Part shown: positions 17,208-24,956 of the stretch, piece after piece
Numbering within the stretch: position 1 is the stretch's first letter
How the letters are laid out: the number at the start of each line of letters is the position of its first letter
DNA from: a bacterium
GTDB taxonomy: Bacteria > Desulfobacterota > Binatia > HRBIN30 > CADEER01
Assembly (NCBI GenBank): GCA_030430165.1
Contig: JAUIGL010000017.1
Location: 20,151 to 84,150 of the forward strand
Direction of reading: 5' to 3'
DNA: 64,000 bases
Translations under genes and position numbers: made by a program
The notes under the pieces: generated by a model
Databases searched by the model: none
Seen by the model: the letters and a program-made list of their open reading frames with translations, nothing else
What the model was told of the DNA's origin: nothing

Positions 17208-18758
17208 ATGTCGTCTTCTGCGGACCGGTTGTCCTTCGTCCTGGCGATTCTCGGCCTGACCGCTGCCCTGTGTCCGGCCATTCGCGCCGAGTCGATCTCC
17301 CAGGCGGAGGTCCTCGAGCGCCTCGACCAACTCGAGAAGAAGGTCGAGGCGCGCGACGCTCGCATCGAGCAGCTCGAGGCCGAGATCGAACGACTCAAGA
17401 ACGACCGCGTCGAGCCCGGCATGGTGGCAACCCCGGTCACTCCGACCGGCGAAATCATCCAAGCGGCTCCAGCGCCGGCGACTTCGCTCGAGACCCCCGC
17501 TCCCGAGCAGGTCGCCGCAGCGCAAGAACCCGCCGCGGAGGAGGAGTACGAGGAGGACAGGTACTGGGAGACCTGGGGACATCTCGACCCGGGCAAGGGG
17601 TTCCTGGTCGGCCGCAACAGTCTCGGCGAGCTGCGAATCAGCGCTTATGCGATGGTTCGCTATCTCAACCAGTGGGATGACGATGGCGTGTTCACCGACC
17701 ATCTCGGGCGCGAGCATCCGGTGGACCAGCGGCAGGACATCTACGCGCACCGCGCGATCGTCTATCTGCACGGCTGGGCGGGCACGCCGCGGCTCACCTA
17801 CCAGATCATCTTCTGGACGGTGAACACCACCGATCAGGACGCGCTGTTCGGCAACATCGGCTACCGTTTCCACAAGGCATTCAATCTCTACGCCGGTATC
17901 AACGGTAATCCCGGCACGCGTTCGCTTCTCGGCTCGCATCCGTACTGGCTGGGGCACGATCGCGTGATGGCCGACGAGTTCTTCCGGCCCTTCTTCACCC
18001 AGGGCGTCTGGGCCAACGGCGAGGTCCTCCCCGGCTTGTGGTACAACGCCTCGATCGGTAACTCGTCGAGCATTCTCGGCGTCACCGCGGTCGAGCTCGA
18101 CCGAGAGCTCACCTACGGTGGCTCGGTTTGGTGGATGCCGACGACCCGCGAATTCGGTCCGCGCGGTGCTTACGGCGACTGGGAATGGCACGAGAAGCTG
18201 GCGACCCGTTTCGGCGTTTCGACGGTCTACAGCCCGGAGGAGCGTTACGATCCGATCGGCTCGCCTTCTGGGAACACGTCGATCAAGCTGGCGGACAGCT
18301 TGAACTTGTTCGACGTCGGCGCGCTCGCCGACGGTGTCACGGTGACCGATGCGGACTACTACATCCTGTCTGCGGATGCCGGCCTCAAGTACAAGGGCAT
18401 CTTCCTACAGACCGAGTACTACCATCGCTGGCTCAACGACTTCAAAGCCGATGGCTTCGTCCCGCTCAATCAGATCGAAGACCAGGGGTTCTACGTCCAG
18501 GCGGCGTTTTTCCCGTGGCGCAAGAAGGTCGAGCTCTATACCGCAACCTCGCAGATATTCGGCGACCGCGAGGAGGGATTCGGGCACAGCGCCGAGTACC
18601 TCGCCGGGGTCAACTACTACGTTGCCGATTCTCGGCATCACCGCATCAACGTCCAATACATCTACGTGGAGGGATCGCCGGTCGGCAGCACCTTCGGCTA
18701 CTACACAGCCGGTCAGACCGGGTCGACGGTCTCGGTCGCGGCGTCGATCTTCTTCTGA
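17208..18758 (+). CDS. Porin-like outer-membrane beta-barrel protein
   Basis: The 516-residue protein has a signal peptide ending near ALCPAIRAE and a clear N-terminal coiled coil (VLERLDQLEKKVEARDARIE). A Pro/Ala/Glu linker comes next, followed by about 400 residues of amphipathic strands ending in a terminal Phe (AASIFF), the usual outer-membrane assembly signal. Repeated aromatic pairs (FFLQTEYYHRW-type) fit barrel strands. The family is not one I can name with certainty; it resembles OprP/OprO-like or other coiled-coil-plus-barrel porins. It lies 99 bp after the DcaP-like porin gene, beyond its hairpin, on the same strand. It probably serves the same uptake cluster. Confidence 0.75.
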   Translation: MSSSADRLSFVLAILGLTAALCPAIRAESISQAEVLERLDQLEKKVEARDARIEQLEAEIERLKNDRVEPGMVATPVTPTGEIIQAAPAPATSLETPAPEQVAAAQEPAAEEEYEEDRYWETWGHLDPGKGFLVGRNSLGELRISAYAMVRYLNQWDDDGVFTDHLGREHPVDQRQDIYAHRAIVYLHGWAGTPRLTYQIIFWTVNTTDQDALFGNIGYRFHKAFNLYAGINGNPGTRSLLGSHPYWLGHDRVMADEFFRPFFTQGVWANGEVLPGLWYNASIGNSSSILGVTAVELDRELTYGGSVWWMPTTREFGPRGAYGDWEWHEKLATRFGVSTVYSPEERYDPIGSPSGNTSIKLADSLNLFDVGALADGVTVTDADYYILSADAGLKYKGIFLQTEYYHRWLNDFKADGFVPLNQIEDQGFYVQAAFFPWRKKVELYTATSQIFGDREEGFGHSAEYLAGVNYYVADSRHHRINVQYIYVEGSPVGSTFGYYTAGQTGSTVSVAASIFF

Positions 18759-18833
18759 GGCGGGCTCGCGATGTTGCACGGTGAGAAACGGCACGGTCTG
18801 ATCAACCACCCCCGTGGCCCCGGCTTCCCGGGT

Positions 18834-19493
18834 TCAGTCGCGCGCGGAGAAAATGAGGAAGAATTGGCGGTCGAGACGACCGGGCGCGCGTTCCAGGCGA
18901 TAGCCGGCGGCCCGCATCTCCCTGGCGACCTGGTTGGCGTCGGCGGCTTGCCCGAGCTCGGTGAACAGCTTGCCTTGACGGAACTCGATGATGGCAACCC
19001 GCCCGTTCGCTGCAAGCGCCTGGCGCAAGCGCGCGAAGTAACTCGGGCGACGCTCGATGCGATGGTAGGAATCGCAGAAGAATGCCAGGTCGACCGCGGC
19101 GTCCGGCAGCTTCGGATCGTCCGGCGCGGCGAGAACCGTGCGCACCTGCGGCAACTCCTCGTCGCGCGCCATCTCTGCGACGTAGGCGATCATGTCGGGG
19201 TCGATGTCGACCGCGTAGACGATTCCAGTCTCGCCGGTCGCTCGTGCCAGGTGACGGGTGAAATAGCCGCCACCGGCGCCGATGTCGGCGATCGTTTCGC
19301 CCGGCTGGATCCCGAGCTCGGCGATGACGAGCTGCGGTCGCTGCCACTGGTCGCGGTCGATGCCTTCGTAGAGAAATCGCCTGAAGCCGGCGCAGGACCA
19401 GAGACACGTTGCCAGCAGCGCGACGCAGGCCAAGAAACGGCGCCTGCGTCCACTGCGGCGAGCGGCGGCCGAACGATTGGTTGCGGCGGTCAT
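18834..19493 (-). CDS. Class I SAM-dependent methyltransferase with an export signal
   Basis: The 219-residue protein carries a Rossmann methyltransferase core with motif I ADIGAGGGYFTRHLA, an acidic VDIDPDM after strand 2, and AFFCDSYHRI followed by a VAIIEF strand. Ahead of the core lie a run of Arg and a hydrophobic segment, RFLACVALLATCLWSCAGF, that looks like a signal or lipoprotein anchor. A cytosolic SAM-binding fold behind a signal sequence is odd. Related exported proteins of this kind occur in proteobacteria without a known role. It is the only leftward gene within the 13.4-23.7 kb cluster, convergent with the porin gene and divergent from aspA. Confidence 0.75.
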   Translation of the reverse strand: MTAATNRSAAARRSGRRRRFLACVALLATCLWSCAGFRRFLYEGIDRDQWQRPQLVIAELGIQPGETIADIGAGGGYFTRHLARATGETGIVYAVDIDPDMIAYVAEMARDEELPQVRTVLAAPDDPKLPDAAVDLAFFCDSYHRIERRPSYFARLRQALAANGRVAIIEFRQGKLFTELGQAADANQVAREMRAAGYRLERAPGRLDRQFFLIFSARD

Positions 19494-19699
19494 GGCATCA
19501 CGGACTTGCAGGCGACGGATTCCCTGCGCGCCAGAAGCAATAGAGGCTCCGGGCGCGCTTCCCGTGGCATAGCACGCGCCTCGTGGAGCATCGATGGAAG
19601 GCGCGTCCGGGAGCCGCTTGGTCTCGGATCACTCGGTGGGTTGTACTCGGTGGGCTCGGAACGCGCCGACCGGAAGAAATCGAACTACAGGAGGTACGA

Positions 19700-21196
19700 A
19701 TGACACGTCGGTTCCGCCAGACCCTGCGCCTCGCCATCGTCGCGACGCTCGCTAGCGCCAGCGTCGCGCCAGTCGGGGCCCAGAGCACCCGTACCGAGCA
19801 CGACTTGCTCGGTGAGAAGGAGATCCCCGCGGACGCCTACTACGGCGTTCAGACGGCGCGTGCGCTCGAGAACTTCCAGCTCTCCGGGATCCAGATCAAC
19901 CACTATCCCGGTTTCGTGGAGGCTTGGGCGATCGTCAAGCTGGCGGCGGCGCGCGCCAACACCGACGTCGGGGCGATGGAGCCCGAGACCCTCGGCGCGA
20001 TCGAAAAAGCCGCGCAGGCCGTGCTCGACGGCAAATACCACGACCAATTCGTCGTCGACTGGTATCAAGGAGGCGCCGGGACCTCGACCAACATGAACGC
20101 CAACGAGGTTCTCGCCAACGTCGCCCTCGAGCTGACCGGCCACGCCAAGGGCGAGTACGACATCGTCGAACCGCACGACGATCTCAACATGTCGCAGTCG
20201 ACCAACGACTCCTACCCGACCGCGCTCAAGGTGGCCTTCCTCCTTCGCAACGACAAGCTGGTCGAAGAGCTGCAGAAACTCGTGGCCTCCTTCCGAGCCA
20301 AGGGCGACGCCTTTCTCATGCTGGTCAAGATGGGGCGCACGGAAATGCAGGATGCCGTTCCGATGACCGTCGGCCAGGAGTTCCACGCTTTTGCAGCGTC
20401 GCTCGAAACCGAGATTCAGGTGCTGCGCGACGCCGAACGCTACCTCTATCCGGTCAACATGGGGGCGACTGCGATCGGCACCGGAATCAACGTCCCCGAG
20501 GGATACGCCGAGAAGTGCGCCGCTCATCTCGCTGAGCTCACCGGCAAGCCGATCGTCCCGGCCAGCGACATGATCGCGGCGACCTGGGACCAGCAGGCTT
20601 TCGTCGCCTACTCGTCGGCCCTCAAGAGCGTTGCGATCAAGATCTCGAAGATCGCCGGCGACCTGATCCTGCTCACCTCCGGCCCCCGTGCCGGGCTCGC
20701 CGAGATCAATCTGCCGGCGCTGCAGCCGGGGTCGTCGATCATGCCCGGCAAGGTCAACCCGGTGGTGCCGGAGGTGATGAACGTCATCGCCTTTCGCGTG
20801 ATGGGCAACGACTACGCCGTCACCCTGGCCGCCCATTCCGGGCAGCTGCAGCTCAACGCATATGAGCCGCTGGCTGGAGTGGCCACCATGGAATCGCAGA
20901 GTCTGCTCTACCGGGGCTCGATCCTCTTCCGCTCCAAGTGTGTCGACGGCATCACCGTGAACGAGAAGGTACTCGAGCGCTACATGGCCACGACGATCGG
21001 CATCGTCACCGCTCTCAACCCGGTGCTCGGCTATGAGACGGCTACCGAGCTCGCCGCAGAAGCGCAGAGCAGCGGCAAGGGCATCCTCGAGGTCATCCGC
21101 GAGAGAAAGGCTCTGACGGAGGAGCAGATCGCCGATCTGCTCGACCCGATGAAGCTCACCAATCTCGATCCTGCCCAGTACCGGAAGAACAAGTGA
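19700..21196 (+). CDS. aspA: Aspartate ammonia-lyase with a signal peptide
   Basis: ATG 19700 follows an excellent ribosome site (AGGAGG 6 bp upstream). The 498-residue product has a signal peptide (TLRLAIVATLASASVAPVGAQ) not found in normal aspartases. The rest is a canonical aspartase/fumarase superfamily enzyme: GAGTSTNMNANEVLAN, NMSQSTNDSYPTALKVA, and the catalytic loop signature GSSIMPGKVNPVVPEV near residue 344. The NMSQSTND and NPVVPEV forms favour aspartase over fumarase. The reaction splits aspartate into fumarate and ammonia. Asparaginase follows 26 bp later and a Dcu carrier after that, so enzyme, substrate supply and product uptake are adjacent. The upstream frame to 19583 lacks coding character. 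Confidence 0.9.
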   Translation: MTRRFRQTLRLAIVATLASASVAPVGAQSTRTEHDLLGEKEIPADAYYGVQTARALENFQLSGIQINHYPGFVEAWAIVKLAAARANTDVGAMEPETLGAIEKAAQAVLDGKYHDQFVVDWYQGGAGTSTNMNANEVLANVALELTGHAKGEYDIVEPHDDLNMSQSTNDSYPTALKVAFLLRNDKLVEELQKLVASFRAKGDAFLMLVKMGRTEMQDAVPMTVGQEFHAFAASLETEIQVLRDAERYLYPVNMGATAIGTGINVPEGYAEKCAAHLAELTGKPIVPASDMIAATWDQQAFVAYSSALKSVAIKISKIAGDLILLTSGPRAGLAEINLPALQPGSSIMPGKVNPVVPEVMNVIAFRVMGNDYAVTLAAHSGQLQLNAYEPLAGVATMESQSLLYRGSILFRSKCVDGITVNEKVLERYMATTIGIVTALNPVLGYETATELAAEAQSSGKGILEVIRERKALTEEQIADLLDPMKLTNLDPAQYRKNK

Positions 21197-21222
21197 CGAA
21201 TCAGACAGAGGGAGAGGCTTTC

Positions 21223-22284
21223 ATGAAACGAACGTATCGATGCGCAATTCTCCTCGCGGCAGCGGTTCTCTTCGGGGCGACCGCGTACGCGGAGAAGCCC
21301 AAGGTCGTGATTCTGGCCACCGGCGGTACCATCGCCGGCGCCGCCCTCGAGCCGACCGATCCCGGATACAAATCGGGGGCGGTGGGCGTCGACGTTTTGA
21401 TCGACGCGGTGCCGCAGTTGGAAGAGATCGCCGACGTCTCGGGCGAGCAGATCGCCAGCATCGGCAGCCAGGACATGAACGACGAGGTCTGGCTCAAGCT
21501 CGCCAAGCGGGTCAACCAACTTTTGGCGTCGGACGACGTCGACGGCATCGCCATCACGCACGGTACCGACACCCTGGAGGAGACGTCGTACTTTCTCCAG
21601 CTGGTTACCAAGAGCGACAAGCCGGTGGTGATGACCGGGTCGATGCGGCCGTCGACCGCGATGAGCGCCGACGGCCCGCTCAACATCTACAACTGCGTCG
21701 CCATCGCGGCCGACCCTGCAGCGCGCGGTCGCGGCGTGCTGGTGCTCATCGACGACGACATCCACTCGGCGCACGACGTCGTCAAGCGGCACACCACCGA
21801 CGTGGCGACGTTCACCTCGGGCGAGCCGGGGCTCGTCGGTGTATCGCTCTTCGGCGAGAACACCTGGTACCGGGCGCCGGCGAAGGTGCACACGGCGAAG
21901 AGCGAATTCTCGATTGCTGCCGATCAGAAGGTCCTGCCGCGCGTCGACATCATCTACGCGCATGCCAACATGTCGCCGGATCTAATCGCTGCCGCCGCCA
22001 AGAACGGAGCGAAGGGGATCGTCATCGCCGGCGTTGGCGATGGCAACATGACGGCTCCGGCGTTGGCAGAGGTTGGGCGAGTGGTCGAGCAAGGGGTGGT
22101 CGTGGTGCGGTCCTCGCGCACCAATGGAGGCATTACCCGGCGCAACATCGAGGTCAACGACGACGAGCTCGGGACCGTCGCGTCGATGGATCTGAACCCC
22201 GCCAAGGCGCGGGTCCTGCTCCAGCTCGCGCTGTTGAAGACGACGGATGCAAAGAAGATCCAAGACTACTTCAACCGCTACTGA
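21223..22284 (+). CDS. ansB: Type II (periplasmic) L-asparaginase
   Basis: From ATG 21223 the 353-residue protein has a signal peptide (CAILLAAAVLFGATAYA) and the asparaginase sequence throughout: LATGGTIAG with nucleophile Thr36, AVPQLEEIADVSGEQIASIG, SQDMNDEVWLKLAKRVN, THGTDTLEET with the second catalytic Thr/Asp/Lys set, and MRPSTAMSADGPLNIYN. It closely matches the high-affinity periplasmic type II enzymes, which release aspartate and ammonia from asparagine. An in-frame start at 21193 would add ten polar residues ahead of the signal peptide and is less likely, since GGGAGAGG precedes 21223. It lies between aspartase and the C4-dicarboxylate carrier. Confidence 0.93.
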   Translation: MKRTYRCAILLAAAVLFGATAYAEKPKVVILATGGTIAGAALEPTDPGYKSGAVGVDVLIDAVPQLEEIADVSGEQIASIGSQDMNDEVWLKLAKRVNQLLASDDVDGIAITHGTDTLEETSYFLQLVTKSDKPVVMTGSMRPSTAMSADGPLNIYNCVAIAADPAARGRGVLVLIDDDIHSAHDVVKRHTTDVATFTSGEPGLVGVSLFGENTWYRAPAKVHTAKSEFSIAADQKVLPRVDIIYAHANMSPDLIAAAAKNGAKGIVIAGVGDGNMTAPALAEVGRVVEQGVVVVRSSRTNGGITRRNIEVNDDELGTVASMDLNPAKARVLLQLALLKTTDAKKIQDYFNRY

Positions 22285-22343
22285 TTCGGGAGCAAGGGGG
22301 GGCGCGCGCGAATGGCTTGCAGCAATCGTCATCCGGCAAAGCG

Positions 22344-23684
22344 ATGATCTGGGTCGAGTTGGCGATCCTGTTGGGCTGCATCGTCGTCGGTGCCCGGCTA
22401 GGCGGGCTCTCCCTGGGGCCGATTGCCGGCATCGGCCTGTTGCTGTTCGTGTTCGTGTTCGCGATGCCGCCGGGCCGCCCGCCGACGGTGGTGCTGGGTA
22501 TGATCATCGCCGTGGTGACCGCGCTGGCGGCGATGGAGGCGGCCGGCGGCCTCGACTATCTGGTGATCCTCGCCGAGCGGATTCTGCGCAAGCGGCCCGA
22601 ATACATCACTTTCGTCGCGCCGCTCGTCACCTACGTGCTGATCATGGCCTCGGGGACGCAGCACGTGATCTATGCGTTGCTGCCGGTGATCGCCGAAGTC
22701 TCGCGCAAGGCCGGTGTAAGGCCCGAGCGACCGCTGTCGATCACCGTCGTCGCGGCGCAACAGGGGGTCATTGCCTCGCCCATCTCGGCCGCCACGGTTG
22801 CGTTGCTCGGCGTCCTCGGCGGCCATCCGATAGGCTTGCCGCAGGTTTTGCTGGTGATCGTCCCGTCGACCCTCGCCGCGGTTCTGGTCGGTGCGTTGTC
22901 GGTGGCCTGGAGGGGCCCGGCCCTCGACGACGATCCCCTCTACCGGGAGCGACTCGCCAGCGGCAAACTGGCGCCACCGCGCCAAGCCGCGGAACAGGAT
23001 CTCGCCGCCGAAGCGTTGGCGCGCGCGCGCGGTTCGACGCTCCTGTTTCTGGCCGGGATCGTCTTCGTCGTTCTGATCGGTCTGTTCCCGGGGCTGCGGC
23101 CGACCTACTCCTCGATCGTCGACGGGGTCGCGCAAACCGGTCAGATCGGCTCGGCCGGCGCGATCATGGTGGTCATGCTCGCCATCGGCGGTCTGATTTT
23201 GCTGCTGTTCGGGGCCAAGCCGGAGGCGATGATGAAAGGCAACGTGATGCGGGGCGGGCTGTCGGCGGTGATCTCGATTCTCGGCATCTCGTGGCTCGGC
23301 GCTTCTTTCTTCGCTGCCAACGAAAGCCAGATCGTCGGCGAGATCTCACAGCTCATCGGTCAGGCGCAGTGGATCTTCGCGCTTGGCTTGTTCTTTCTGA
23401 GCGCTCTGCTGTTCAGCCAAGCGGCAACCGTGGTGACGCTGATGCCGGTGGGGATCAGCCTGGGCCTCGCGCCGTGGATGCTGGTCGCCATGTACCCGGC
23501 GGTGAACGGTGCCTTCTTCCTACCCACCTATGGCACCCTGCTGGCGGCAGTATCGTTCGATCAGACCGGTACGACGCGCATCGGCAAGTTGCTGCTCAAC
23601 CACAGCTTCATGCGGCCGGGCCTGGTCGCCACAGTGACTTCGACGCTGATGGCGCTCGTGTTGAGCCCCGTGGTCATCGGCTGA
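22344..23684 (+). CDS. Anaerobic C4-dicarboxylate transporter (Dcu family)
   Basis: The 446-residue protein is hydrophobic throughout with about ten membrane helices. It has DcuA/DcuB landmarks: RPPTVVLGMIIAVVTALAAMEAAGGLDYLV, SGTQHVIYALLPVIAEVS, RPERPLSITVVAAQQGVIASPISAA, and near the end YPAVNGAFFLPTYGTLLAAVSFD and GTTRIGKLLLNHSF. Its length equals that of DcuB. These carriers exchange fumarate, malate or aspartate for succinate during fumarate respiration, or take up aspartate. Its place directly after aspartase and asparaginase mirrors the enterobacterial aspA-dcuA pairing. Whether it acts as DcuA or DcuB cannot be decided from sequence. Confidence 0.9.
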   Translation: MIWVELAILLGCIVVGARLGGLSLGPIAGIGLLLFVFVFAMPPGRPPTVVLGMIIAVVTALAAMEAAGGLDYLVILAERILRKRPEYITFVAPLVTYVLIMASGTQHVIYALLPVIAEVSRKAGVRPERPLSITVVAAQQGVIASPISAATVALLGVLGGHPIGLPQVLLVIVPSTLAAVLVGALSVAWRGPALDDDPLYRERLASGKLAPPRQAAEQDLAAEALARARGSTLLFLAGIVFVVLIGLFPGLRPTYSSIVDGVAQTGQIGSAGAIMVVMLAIGGLILLLFGAKPEAMMKGNVMRGGLSAVISILGISWLGASFFAANESQIVGEISQLIGQAQWIFALGLFFLSALLFSQAATVVTLMPVGISLGLAPWMLVAMYPAVNGAFFLPTYGTLLAAVSFDQTGTTRIGKLLLNHSFMRPGLVATVTSTLMALVLSPVVIG

Positions 23685-23788
23685 TGGCGGATGAACGGCG
23701 CCTGCGAGGTCCGCGTCGCCCTCGAGCCGCGGCAGATTCGGTCCCGCTGGCAGAGCTCAGCGGGGTCCTGTAGGGGTACGTAGCACTG

Positions 23789-24949
23789 ATGTCTCGACGG
23801 GAGCTTGAATCACAGAAGAATACGGCGGCCTCTGTACCGGCGGTGCAGCTGCGCTCGCGTGGGCGCGGCTCGATGCTCGCGGTCAGACTGGGGTCCCTGG
23901 CTTGCTTGTTGCTGGCGGTCGTCGGCTGTCGCGAAGAGCCACCGCAGCGCGCCGTCGCAGTTCAGCCGGCGAAGCTGCTCACCATCGGCGAATCGGGTTC
24001 GGGCGCTGCGCGTGAGTACCCCGGGGTCGTCTCCGCGGCGCAGCGCGCCGACCTGGCCTTCGAGGTGTCGGGCCAGATGATCGAGTTTCCGGTCGACGAG
24101 GGGGATCCGGTCGACAAAGGTGCAGTGCTCGGGCGCCTCGACCCGCGCGACTATCAGGCTCGGCTCGATTCCGCGATTGCAATCCTGCGCAAGGCGCAAG
24201 CCGACTATCGGCGCACCTCCAACCTTCACAAGGAGGATCCCGGCGCCATCGCGCTGACCAGGCTCGATGCCGACAAGCGCGGGGTCGAGGTCGCCGAGGC
24301 GCGCACTCGGGAGGCCGAGAAGGCGTACGAAGACACGATCCTGCGCGCGCCCTTTGGTGGTGTGGTCGGCCGCAAGCTGGTCGACGATTTCGCCAACGTG
24401 CAGGCGAAGCAGCCGATCTTGGTGCTGCAGGACGTGTCGCACCTCGAGATGGTGGTCAACGTCCCCGAGCGCGACTTCGCCACTCGCCCGCGCGCGGGCG
24501 CGTCGCTCGACGAGCTCACCGACCAGATCCAGCCTCGGATCGTCGTGTCTTCCCTCCCTGATCGGGAGTTCCCGGCGCGGCTCAAGGAGATCGCCACCAC
24601 GGCCGACCCGGTGACCAGGACCTTCGCGGTGACCTTTCGCTTCGCCAACCCGGAGGACGTCAACGTCCTGCCCGGGATGACGGCCAAGGTGGTCGTCCGC
24701 GCCGCCGGCGGCGCCACCGACCAGGTGTTGATCCCGGCGCATGCCGTGGCGGCGGCCAGCGACGGGCAAAGCTTCGTATGGCTGGTCGATCCCGACTCGA
24801 TGACGGTGTCGCGCCGCCCGGTCACGCTTGGCCCCCTGCAGGGCGATCAGGTGCAAGTGCGCAGCGGGCTCGGCGCCGGCGACGTCATCGCGATCTCCGG
24901 GGTGGCGGTCCTGCGCGACGGAATGCAGGTCCGCCGCTTCGAACGTTGA
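23789..24949 (+). CDS. RND efflux periplasmic adaptor lipoprotein
   Basis: The 386-residue protein has a signal ending in the lipobox LAVVGC (Cys47 from this start). It then follows the membrane-fusion-protein plan: a lipoyl half (VSGQMIEFPVDEGDPVDKGAVLGRLD), an alpha hairpin (residues ~140-190), the second lipoyl half (APFGGVVGRKLVDDFANVQAKQPIL), a beta-barrel with TRTFAVTFRF, and a membrane-proximal domain. It links the inner-membrane pump to the outer-membrane channel. The pump gene starts 7 bp after its stop. ATG 23873 would leave a shorter, more usual signal peptide and is an alternative start. Confidence 0.9.
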   Translation: MSRRELESQKNTAASVPAVQLRSRGRGSMLAVRLGSLACLLLAVVGCREEPPQRAVAVQPAKLLTIGESGSGAAREYPGVVSAAQRADLAFEVSGQMIEFPVDEGDPVDKGAVLGRLDPRDYQARLDSAIAILRKAQADYRRTSNLHKEDPGAIALTRLDADKRGVEVAEARTREAEKAYEDTILRAPFGGVVGRKLVDDFANVQAKQPILVLQDVSHLEMVVNVPERDFATRPRAGASLDELTDQIQPRIVVSSLPDREFPARLKEIATTADPVTRTFAVTFRFANPEDVNVLPGMTAKVVVRAAGGATDQVLIPAHAVAAASDGQSFVWLVDPDSMTVSRRPVTLGPLQGDQVQVRSGLGAGDVIAISGVAVLRDGMQVRRFER

Positions 24950-24956
24950 GGCGCGC

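Noticed and set aside
24828..24956. Upstream start for the RND pump
   Set aside because: The extra 43 residues overlap the adaptor gene in another frame and are Arg/Cys/Ser-rich. The GTG 24957 start gives the normal RND N terminus.
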